A stretch of 6,592 bases of DNA from Listeria marthii FSL S4-120 (GTDB taxonomy: Bacteria; Bacillota; Bacilli; Lactobacillales; Listeriaceae), in NCBI GenBank assembly GCA_000183865.1, contig CM001047.1, positions 2,360,864 through 2,367,455 on the forward strand, given 5' to 3'. Shown here piece by piece: positions 1 to 5,246 of this stretch. Each line of letters begins with the position of its first letter. Positions within the stretch are counted from its first letter, which is position 1. Made by a program: the position numbers and the translations under genes. Below the pieces are notes generated by a model. That model worked only from the letters and a program-made list of their open reading frames with translations, ran no database searches and was not told where the DNA came from.

Positions 1-614
1 TGGTAATGGGTAATGATTAAGCAGCCAAAGCCTTCCCCGCGCATTTCATTTACACCTTTAGAAACAACTTTAAGCGCATCGATATCAAGACCAGAGTCAA
101 TTTCATCTAAAATCGCTAATTTTGGCTCAATCATTAATAATTGCAAGATTTCATTACGTTTTTTCTCTCCGCCTGAAAATCCTTCATTTAAATAACGTTC
201 TGCCATTTCTTCAGCCATATCTAAAATTTCCATTTTTGCATCTAATTTACGAATAAATTGCATAACTGGAATTTCGTCGCCTTCTTCGCGACGGCTGTTG
301 ATTGCTGCACGAATGAATTCAGCGTTTGTAACACCGCTAATTTCACTTGGATATTGCATCGCTAAGAAAAGACCAGCACGAGCGCGTTCGTCTACTTCCA
401 TTTCGAGTACATCTTCTCCGTCAAGCGTGATTGTTCCTTGTGTTACTTCATATTTTGGATGCCCCATAATAGCTGAGGACAACGTAGATTTACCTGTTCC
501 GTTTGGTCCCATGATAGCATGGATTTCGCCAGTTGAAATTTCAAGGTTAACGCCCTTCAAAATTTCTTTCCCTTCTATTTCAACGTGTAAATCTTGAATC
601 TTTAAAGTTGCCAT
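1..614 (-). CDS. sufC: SufC, Fe-S cluster assembly ABC ATPase (3' end cut by window edge)
   Basis: Open frame with no stop from the ATG at 614 to the window edge, giving 204 codons; the family is usually about 250-260 residues, so the C-terminal fifth is missing. It has Walker A GPNGTGKST (residues 36-44), the SufC-specific signature SGGEKKRNEIL (147-157), Walker B AILDEIDSGLD (D170, E171) and H-loop His203 in LIITHY. The signature followed by KKRNEI and the EIDSGLDID string separate SufC from transport ATPases. SufC is a soluble ATPase that works with SufB and SufD in the cytoplasmic SufBCD scaffold to build Fe-S clusters. The start is supported by AGGGAGGA at 8 bases upstream. As the first gene of a leftward transcript, it probably leads the suf operon, which lies outside the window. 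No frame disruption is seen. Confidence 0.96.
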   Translation of the reverse strand, partial: MATLKIQDLHVEIEGKEILKGVNLEISTGEIHAIMGPNGTGKSTLSSAIMGHPKYEVTQGTITLDGEDVLEMEVDERARAGLFLAMQYPSEISGVTNAEFIRAAINSRREEGDEIPVMQFIRKLDAKMEILDMAEEMAERYLNEGFSGGEKKRNEILQLLMIEPKLAILDEIDSGLDIDALKVVSKGVNEMRGEGFGCLIITHY

Positions 615-634
615 AAAAAAAGTCCTCCCTAGTG

Positions 635-682
635 TAAAATTTGCATAATCCTAGTTTAGTATAATTCTAATCTGATTACAAC
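635..682 (-). promoter_or_regulatory. Candidate sufC promoter region with overlapping 7-1-7 inverted repeat
   Basis: On the minus strand TTGTAA, 17 bases and TAAACT make a weak sigma-A pair (4/6 matches in each hexamer) upstream of sufC. TTAGAATTATACTAA (656-670) overlaps the spacer and -10. It is an inverted repeat of two 7-base arms around one base, with one mismatched pair, the geometry of Fur/PerR/Zur operators. The alternative -10 TATACT is better matched but has no good -35. The promoter is inferred by eye only. Confidence 0.35.
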
Positions 683-852
683 TATAAAAACCAGTCTTCT
701 TCGCATTCTCCCCTTCATTCTACTATTAATAAGGGTTTTTTTCCAGTTTTCTCGCATTATCATTATTTCTATTTTATTTGAGAATCGATAACAAAAAAGT
801 TACATCGCATAACAGCAATACAAGACAGGCCTTTTTCACCATAAAAAAGGGA

Positions 853-908
853 TTGTATATCTTATTTATATATGGTATTGTTGTAACGTAACAAAATTGA
901 AACATAAT
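853..908 (+). promoter_or_regulatory. Candidate promoter(s) for the 358-residue lipoprotein gene
   Basis: Two plausible sigma-A pairs are visible. One is TTGTAT (853-858), 17 bases, TATTGT (876-881). The other is TTGTAA (881-886), 16 bases, CATAAT (903-908, 5/6 match). The second overlaps the near-palindrome TTGTAACGTAACAA (881-894; 6 of 7 pairs match), which could be an operator. Neither hexamer pair is strong, so the choice is uncertain. The rest of the 340-base spacer (about 683-852) is AT-rich and holds nothing else I can assign. Confidence 0.35.
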
Positions 909-954
909 AACTTTTTTGTAATAAACGATTAATTATTGAAGGAGAATTTAAAAT

Positions 955-2031
955 ATGAAGAAAGCAATAATGGCTGCGACCATCTTTGTATTGCTTTTAG
1001 CCACTTTATCTGGGTGTAGCTCCCCTAAGTCCGACTTCACTGCTGCCTTACAAAAAACAGCTGAAAATCGACAATATACAACGAACGTAACATTCCAAGT
1101 GAACGACCTTTCTGAGGATTACGTAGAACAACTTGGACCTAAAATCGACTTAAACCAACTTAAAAAATCAAACATTCAATATAAAATTTCCGTTGATAGC
1201 GATTCCGCCTCTTCATATAGTGCATACACGCTCCACTGGAAAGGCGAACAGCCTCTTGACTTAACTGTACACGCATTGCAAAACAGCGATGACGGTAAAG
1301 CGTACATTCCAGTAGCGGATATCTATGACGATTCTGATAGCGTATCGAATTTGCTACCAGACTCCGCAGCGAAAATTTTCAATCAAGTGCTTGAACAAAA
1401 CAAAGACTTAAAACCAAAATACTTAAATTTATTCGAAACGATTCAAAACTTTTCCAATCAAACAATTGATACCGAAACAGTAGACCGCCAAGCAAAAGAA
1501 TTGAAGAAAATTGAAGAAGATGCCGGCATTGCGATTTATACTTACTTAAATGACCTAGACGATCAGCATTTCACTTCTAAAGATAACGGCGATGTTGTTC
1601 TAAAATTATCTAAAAATGAAATCAGCGACTTAATCAATGCCGTTTTCTCAGAGCTTAATGATAACGGAAATATTGTCGCACTTATTTCAGAAATTAATGG
1701 CAGCACGCAAAAAGCAGCACAGAAAAAATGGAATGCGGCACAAAAAAGCATTCAAACATCCTTAAAAGAACTAACAGACAACAAAGCACAAACATTAGAT
1801 TTCAATTTAACATTAACGCCTGACAGCAAAAAAGGCTTTAGTAAAGCGACTATCACCACTAAATTTGAAGATACTAAAACAAAAGACTTAATGAACTTCA
1901 CCACAACGGTTGATATGCTCGACTACGAAAAAGTTCCTCCAATGCCAGAAGGAAAAGACATTGTTTCCAAAAAAGAACTAGATAAAGCCATTTCAGATGG
2001 CCTAAAATTATATTTAAGTAGCGCACAATAA
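955..2031 (+). CDS. Lipoprotein of unknown function, 358 aa
   Basis: The N-terminus is a typical lipoprotein signal: positively charged MKK, a hydrophobic stretch (about residues 4-17) and lipobox LSGC with the lipidated Cys at 21. The mature protein should therefore be anchored on the outer face of the membrane. A clear GAAGGAG ribosome site sits 10 bases before the ATG. The mature part is hydrophilic, rich in Lys, Asp, Ser, Thr and Asn, with no further membrane segment. It alternates predicted strand-like stretches with a charged, probably helical middle (about 165-275). I recognise no catalytic motif and no solute-binding signature. The gene is monocistronic, divergent from sufC and convergent with metQ, with a terminator starting at its stop codon. 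It corresponds by position to what I recall as lmo2416. The function is not inferable from the sequence; a link to methionine uptake or Fe-S assembly would be guesswork. Confidence 0.93.
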   Translation: MKKAIMAATIFVLLLATLSGCSSPKSDFTAALQKTAENRQYTTNVTFQVNDLSEDYVEQLGPKIDLNQLKKSNIQYKISVDSDSASSYSAYTLHWKGEQPLDLTVHALQNSDDGKAYIPVADIYDDSDSVSNLLPDSAAKIFNQVLEQNKDLKPKYLNLFETIQNFSNQTIDTETVDRQAKELKKIEEDAGIAIYTYLNDLDDQHFTSKDNGDVVLKLSKNEISDLINAVFSELNDNGNIVALISEINGSTQKAAQKKWNAAQKSIQTSLKELTDNKAQTLDFNLTLTPDSKKGFSKATITTKFEDTKTKDLMNFTTTVDMLDYEKVPPMPEGKDIVSKKELDKAISDGLKLYLSSAQ

Positions 2032-2066
2032 AAAAACCATTTACCAACTCGGTAAATGGTTTTTTT
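2030..2066. terminator. Bidirectional intrinsic terminator between convergent genes
   Basis: Stem CCATTTACC / GGTAAATGG (2037-2045 with 2051-2059), perfect over 9 bp with loop AACTC. It is flanked by seven A on the left and seven T on the right, which extend the stem and give a U-tract in both directions. It overlaps the last bases of the lipoprotein stop codon and lies 5 bases beyond the metQ stop, so it can end both transcripts. Confidence 0.95.
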
Positions 2067-2071
2067 CTATT

Positions 2072-2905
2072 TTATTTATCAACTGGAACAACAGCGCCGT
2101 CCCATTCTTTCGTAATATAATCTTGAATTTCTTTCGAGTGTAGTACTTTCACTAGCTCTTTAATATTTTTATCGTCTTTTTTCTTCTCGGTAGTTACAAC
2201 GATATTCGCGTATGGAGAGTCTTTGCTTTCGATTGCAATAGCGTCTTTAGAAGGGTTTAAACCTTGGTCTACAACAAAGTTCGAGTTAATAGCTACAACA
2301 TCGCCTTCTTCGTTATTATAAGCAGTCATCAAGTAAGCTGGGTCAAAATCGTATTTGAATTTCAGATTTTTCGGATTGTCTTTAATATCATCAAATGTCG
2401 CATCTTGTGGTTTCACGCCATCTTTCAGTGTTAAAAGTCCGTTATCCACAAAAATTCCAATTACACGAGGCCAGTCAGATTTCGAGTTAGAAAGCAATAC
2501 TTGCGCGCCATCTTTTAGATCTTTAATATTTTTTACTTTTTTAGAATAAAGGCCCATTGGTTCGATGTGAATTGCGCCAACATCAGCAAATTTGTAACCT
2601 TTTTCTTTTTCTTCTAGTTCAAGATATGGTTTATGTTGGAAGTAGTTAGCATCTAAGTCGCCTTCGTCTAGGGCTTTATTAGGCATAACGTAGTCTGTAT
2701 ATTTAACAATTTTCAAGTCAATTCCTTTTTCTTTCAAAATCGGTTTTGCTTGTTCTAAAATTTGGGCATGTGGTGTATTTGAAGCGCCCACTACCAATTT
2801 GTTATCGTCTTCTTTGCTAGATGAAGCTTTATCTGAGGAGCTGCCGCAAGCTGTAAGTACTAAAACTAAACTTAATGTGAAAATGAAACCAAGAACCTTT
2901 TTCAT
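2072..2905 (-). CDS. metQ: MetQ, methionine-binding lipoprotein of the MetNPQ importer
   Basis: 277 residues, normal for the NlpA/MetQ family. The signal peptide ends at lipobox LTAC (Cys20), and a Ser/Lys-rich linker (21-36) tethers the domain to the membrane. Family hallmarks are TPHAQIL (44-50), DYVMPNKAL (71-79) with Tyr72, DANYFQHKPYL (85-95) with His91 and Tyr94, Arg147, the NSNFVV segment (207-212) and SPYANIVV (230-237) with Asn234. By-eye comparison with E. coli MetQ places these at or near the methionine-contacting positions. The loop before Arg147 (SNSKSDWPR) differs from the NDPTNxGR-like loop of E. coli MetQ, so the exact ligand (L-Met, D-Met, Met sulfoxide or a Met dipeptide) is not certain. 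AAGGAG lies about 10 bases before the ATG. It is last in metN-metP-metQ, 64 bases after metP. Confidence 0.94.
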   Translation of the reverse strand: MKKVLGFIFTLSLVLVLTACGSSSDKASSSKEDDNKLVVGASNTPHAQILEQAKPILKEKGIDLKIVKYTDYVMPNKALDEGDLDANYFQHKPYLELEEKEKGYKFADVGAIHIEPMGLYSKKVKNIKDLKDGAQVLLSNSKSDWPRVIGIFVDNGLLTLKDGVKPQDATFDDIKDNPKNLKFKYDFDPAYLMTAYNNEEGDVVAINSNFVVDQGLNPSKDAIAIESKDSPYANIVVTTEKKKDDKNIKELVKVLHSKEIQDYITKEWDGAVVPVDK

Positions 2906-2969
2906 GAAATTCTCTCCTTTTTTGCGGGGATTCCGCGTTTTTTTATATAAATTTCTTCATATACATTAG

Positions 2970-3644
2970 TTAGCGTTTGTCGGTTCGTTTTGTCAGGAAG
3001 TCGCCGATAAACTGGAAAATAAAGACGATAATTAAGATAATAATGGTCGCAAGTACGGTTACATCAGGTTGGCCACGTTGGAAGCCTTCTAGATACGCCG
3101 CATTTCCGAGACCACCAGCACCAATGACACCCGCCATCGCGGTGAAACCAACGAGCGAAATTGCTGTCACTGTAATACCAGAAATAATTGCTGGCAAAGC
3201 TTCTGGGATAAGCACTTTACCGATAATGGTAAACATGTTTGCACCCATCGATTTTGCTGCCTCGATAACCCCTTTATCTACTTCACGAAAGGCGATTTCT
3301 ACCATCCGACCATAGAACGGAGCAGCCGAGATAATCAAAGCTGGTAGTGCTGCTTTTGGCCCGATTACCGTTCCGACAAGCGATTTTGTCATCGGTAAAA
3401 GTAGTACGATTAAAATAATAAAAGGGATTGAGCGGAACACATTGACTAAGATTGCTGTTACCCAATAAAGAATGCGCGCTCCGGCATGTTTTTTGTTGTT
3501 TGTTAAAAATAGCAGTAAACCTAATACAATCCCTAGTAAGAAAACTGCAAACAATGAAGTTAGCGTCATATAAAGTGTTTCTTGGGTTGCGACCCACATC
3601 ATTTGAAAATCAACATTTGGAAATAATTCTTGTAATTTGCTCAT
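2970..3644 (-). CDS. metP: MetP (MetI-type), methionine ABC transporter permease
   Basis: 224 residues, the usual size for the MetI/MetP family. About five membrane segments are apparent (roughly 22-47, 61-85, 97-112, 150-178 and 196-217). The permease EAA loop that docks onto the ATPase is at about 128-156 (EAAKSMGA, with the invariant Gly134, then [11 protein letters not shown]). The [11 protein letters not shown] string after the fourth segment is typical of methionine permeases. It forms the membrane channel of the MetN2-MetP2 complex that takes methionine from MetQ. Its ATG overlaps the metN TGA in ATGA, so translation is probably coupled; the upstream GGAAGTG is only a weak ribosome site, which fits coupling. 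Confidence 0.95.
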   Translation of the reverse strand: MSKLQELFPNVDFQMMWVATQETLYMTLTSLFAVFLLGIVLGLLLFLTNNKKHAGARILYWVTAILVNVFRSIPFIILIVLLLPMTKSLVGTVIGPKAALPALIISAAPFYGRMVEIAFREVDKGVIEAAKSMGANMFTIIGKVLIPEALPAIISGITVTAISLVGFTAMAGVIGAGGLGNAAYLEGFQRGQPDVTVLATIIILIIVFIFQFIGDFLTKRTDKR

Positions 3645-4663
3645 CGTTCTAACACTTCCGTTTCTACTTTAAGTTGACGTAGCTGTGTTAGACTCGCATT
3701 TATCGCATCATCTGTACCTAAAATCTGTACGTAAAGCGTTCCGTATGCGCCGTTTTGCGTTTGCGTTAAGTTGCCGTGAAGGACATTTAGCAACACATCA
3801 TTTTCTTTTGCTACTTGGGATATGACTGGTTGGGTGGCATTTTCGCTCATAAAGAGTAGTTTGACGATTTTGCCTTCGGAGTAATTATCTAGGAGTAAGT
3901 GGATGAGTTCTTCGGTTTCGTCTGAGTCAGTAACTTGGCGAACGAAGCGCTGCGTTACTTTTTCTTGAGGGTGGCGGAAAACATCTAATACGTCGCCAAG
4001 TTCGACAACTTTTCCGTTTTCCATTACTGCGACGCGATTACAAATTTTTCGGATCACATGCATTTCATGGGTGATAACGATGATTGTTAAGTTGAGGCGT
4101 TTATTGATATCTAGGAGGAGTTCTAACACTTCATCGGTTGTTTGTGGATCGAGTGCGGACGTTGCTTCATCACAAAGCAACACTTTTGGATTATTGGCAA
4201 GTGCTCTTGCAATGCCGACCCGTTGTTTTTGCCCACCGCTTAGTTCCGCTGGATAGGCGTTTTCTTTACCTTCCAAGCCAACAAGACGAATGAGTTCATT
4301 TACACGGAAACGTCTTTTTTCACCGCGCACACCTGCGATTTCTAGTGGAAAAGCAATATTTTCTGCAACGGTTCGTGACCATAATAAATTAAAATGTTGG
4401 AAAATCATCCCGATTTGTTGACGAGCTTTTCTTAGCTTTCCGCCGCGAATTTGGCTAATCAGTAAATTGTCGACTTCGACCGTTCCTTCTGTCGGTAGTT
4501 CCAGCCCATTAAACATCCGAATAAGCGTACTTTTTCCCGCTCCGGAATAACCAACTACACCAAAAATCTCGCCTTGTTCAATTTCTAAATCGACATGGTC
4601 GACTGCGAGAACTTTGTTGTTTCTAGACGCATATTCTTTTACGACGTTCTGTAACGTAATCAT
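3641..4663 (-). CDS. metN: MetN, methionine ABC transporter ATPase with NIL regulatory domain
   Basis: 340 residues from the ATG at 4663, normal for MetN. It has Walker [10 protein letters not shown] (38-46), Q-loop Gln89 in MIFQHFNLL, signature LSGGQKQR (141-148), Walker [13 protein letters not shown] (161-172, Glu166 catalytic) and H-loop His199. The C-terminal segment (about 255-340) fits the NIL/ACT-like domain that in E. coli MetN binds cytoplasmic methionine and shuts the importer down (transinhibition). The frame stays open upstream to an ATG at 4759, but that would start inside the riboswitch and read through its terminator. The chosen start has AAAGGTG six bases upstream and begins the conserved MITLQNV. 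It is the first gene of the met operon and is gated by the SAM riboswitch. Confidence 0.96.
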   Translation of the reverse strand: MITLQNVVKEYASRNNKVLAVDHVDLEIEQGEIFGVVGYSGAGKSTLIRMFNGLELPTEGTVEVDNLLISQIRGGKLRKARQQIGMIFQHFNLLWSRTVAENIAFPLEIAGVRGEKRRFRVNELIRLVGLEGKENAYPAELSGGQKQRVGIARALANNPKVLLCDEATSALDPQTTDEVLELLLDINKRLNLTIIVITHEMHVIRKICNRVAVMENGKVVELGDVLDVFRHPQEKVTQRFVRQVTDSDETEELIHLLLDNYSEGKIVKLLFMSENATQPVISQVAKENDVLLNVLHGNLTQTQNGAYGTLYVQILGTDDAINASLTQLRQLKVETEVLER

Positions 4664-4669
4664 CTCTAT

Positions 4670-4676
4670 CACCTTT
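4670..4676 (-). promoter_or_regulatory. Ribosome binding site that fixes the metN start
   Basis: AAAGGTG on the minus strand, six bases before the ATG at 4663 and 17 bases past the riboswitch terminator U-tract. It therefore exists only on transcripts that have escaped termination. No comparable site precedes the upstream in-frame ATG at 4759. Confidence 0.85.
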
Positions 4677-4693
4677 TCTACATTCTGATATAC

Positions 4694-4725
4694 AAAAAAG
4701 CCTCTCTGCTGATGAGCAGAAAGGC
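4694..4725 (-). terminator. Riboswitch-controlled intrinsic terminator of the met leader
   Basis: On the minus strand an 11-bp stem GCCTTTCTGCT / AGCAGAGAGGC (one G-U pair), loop CATC, then six U. CTCATC across its 5' arm and loop (4711-4716) is complementary to GATGAG of the aptamer P1 3' strand (4755-4760). CCTT (4721-4724) can pair with AAGG (4751-4754). The two pairings give an antiterminator mutually exclusive with both P1 and the terminator, the classic S-box OFF-switch logic. Confidence 0.95.
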
Positions 4726-4753
4726 AGCATTTTTTCAAATGGACTAGCTTCCT

Positions 4754-4870
4754 TCTCATCTTTCAGAACAACTCGCTGTTCTGCATGACTTAGCACCTTA
4801 AACACATAATGAATTACTGTTTAGGTTGCTGGGTTTCACAGGGCATTTCCCTCCACCACTCTGGATAAGA
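4754..4870 (-). promoter_or_regulatory. SAM-I (S-box) riboswitch aptamer, probably SreA
   Basis: The minus strand carries the conserved S-box blocks in order: TCTTATC (P1 5' strand), AGAGTGGTGGAGGGA (4848-4862), GCCCTGTGAAACCC, GCAACC (4824-4829), AAGGTGCTAA and GATGAGA (P1 3' strand, 4754-4760). P3 forms from ACCT/AAACA with TGTTT/AAGGT around an AT-rich loop. P4 is a perfect 7-bp CAGAACA/TGTTCTG stem (4764-4770 with 4777-4783). SAM binding stabilises P1 and so frees the downstream terminator, lowering metNPQ expression. From memory, the Listeria S-box upstream of lmo2419 is SreA, whose terminated RNA was reported to pair with the prfA 5' UTR and reduce PrfA. Assignment to the SAM-I family is near certain; the SreA identity rests on recalled gene context. 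Confidence 0.97.
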
Positions 4871-4928
4871 TTTCTACATATTATTAAATCACTTCATTTG
4901 TGACTATAGTGACGTTTCTTGTTTTTTC

Positions 4929-4957
4929 ATATTACCTTTTCTAGTAAACTTTGTCAA
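4929..4957 (-). promoter_or_regulatory. sigma-A promoter of the SAM riboswitch and metNPQ operon
   Basis: Minus-strand TTGACA (4952-4957, perfect -35), 17-base spacer, TAATAT (4929-4934, 4/6 -10). Initiation would fall near 4922, leaving about 50 leader bases before the aptamer P1. The -35 lies only 22 bases beyond the orf2420 stop codon. Confidence 0.8.
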
Positions 4958-4979
4958 TAATTTTTTTACTTATATTGAT

Positions 4980-5168
4980 TTATTTGTAAGTTATTTCACT
5001 AACTATACAACTATTTCCCAATTCATCTTCACTAGCCATTTGAGAGGCTATTTTGATTTGGGCCCTATTTTGATATTTTAATTCGCTATTATTCACTTGA
5101 ACTATGTACATAAATACCGCAATCACCGTGATGCAAGCAACAACAATTAAAACAATATGTTTTTTCAT
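4980..5168 (-). CDS. Small membrane-anchored protein, 62 aa (orf2420-like, CesRK-controlled)
   Basis: A 62-residue frame led by GGAGG about 8 bases before the ATG. The N-terminus is MKKH followed by a hydrophobic helix (about residues 5-24), then a 38-residue hydrophilic tail (25-62), so a single-pass membrane anchor with an outward tail is likely. VVAC at 9-12 resembles a lipobox, but only five hydrophobic residues precede it, which is too short for a standard lipoprotein signal; lipidation is doubtful. No known domain is recognised. It lies 78 bases after cesK on the same strand. From memory, the gene next to cesRK in L. monocytogenes (orf2420, lmo2420) is activated by CesR under cell-wall stress. 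Real coding is supported by the good ribosome site and conserved context; its molecular role is unknown. Confidence 0.82.
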   Translation of the reverse strand: MKKHIVLIVVACITVIAVFMYIVQVNNSELKYQNRAQIKIASQMASEDELGNSCIVSEITYK

Positions 5169-5175
5169 TTTCCTC

Positions 5176-5220
5176 TCCTCCGTGATTTATATTCTACCGA
5201 AAGAACATAAATCACGAGGA
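5176..5220 (-). promoter_or_regulatory. Long hairpin in the cesK-orf2420 spacer that covers the orf2420 ribosome site
   Basis: Perfect 10-base arms CGTGATTTAT (5181-5190) and ATAAATCACG (5207-5216) extend outward by TCCT/AGGA past a bulged base and inward by TTCT/AGAA past one mismatch. That leaves a 6-base loop (5196-5201) and about 18 pairs in all. Read leftward as RNA, its 3' arm includes most of the GGAGG Shine-Dalgarno of orf2420 (5177-5181). No U-tract follows on either strand, so it is not an ordinary terminator. It could be a translational lid, an RNA processing or stability element, or a DNA operator. Confidence 0.7.
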
Positions 5221-5246
5221 AAGAAACATTTAAGAATTGTTAAAGA

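Noticed and set aside
298..597. A 99-residue rightward frame
   Set aside because: It is the antisense shadow of sufC; the opposite strand encodes clear ABC ATPase motifs here.
660..665. Perfect TATAAT on the plus strand
   Set aside because: No -35 hexamer lies at a usable distance, and it is far from the next plus-strand gene.
756..767. Possible Fur box (ATTATCA half-site)
   Set aside because: Only one half-site matches; the other arm (TTTCTCG) does not resemble a Fur site.
830..850. CCTTTTT / AAAAAGG hairpin in the divergent spacer
   Set aside because: Seven mostly A-T pairs with no U-tract and no gene ending nearby; expected by chance in AT-rich DNA.
2924..2936. GCGG / CCGC hairpin between metP and metQ
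   Set aside because: The stem is only four base pairs; although T-runs flank it, this is too weak to call a terminator, and metQ is expected to be co-transcribed.
2977..3597. Frames of 112 and 104 residues over metP
   Set aside because: They are shadows of the metP coding frame with no ribosome site and no recognisable protein features.
4664..4759. A 32-residue N-terminal extension of MetN starting at 4759
   Set aside because: It reads through the riboswitch terminator and has no ribosome site; MetN normally begins at MITLQNV-like sequence, and the ATG at 4663 has AAAGGTG correctly spaced.
4623..4805. A 60-residue leftward frame across the riboswitch
   Set aside because: It overlaps the conserved S-box RNA and the metN start in another frame; its sequence is explained by RNA conservation.
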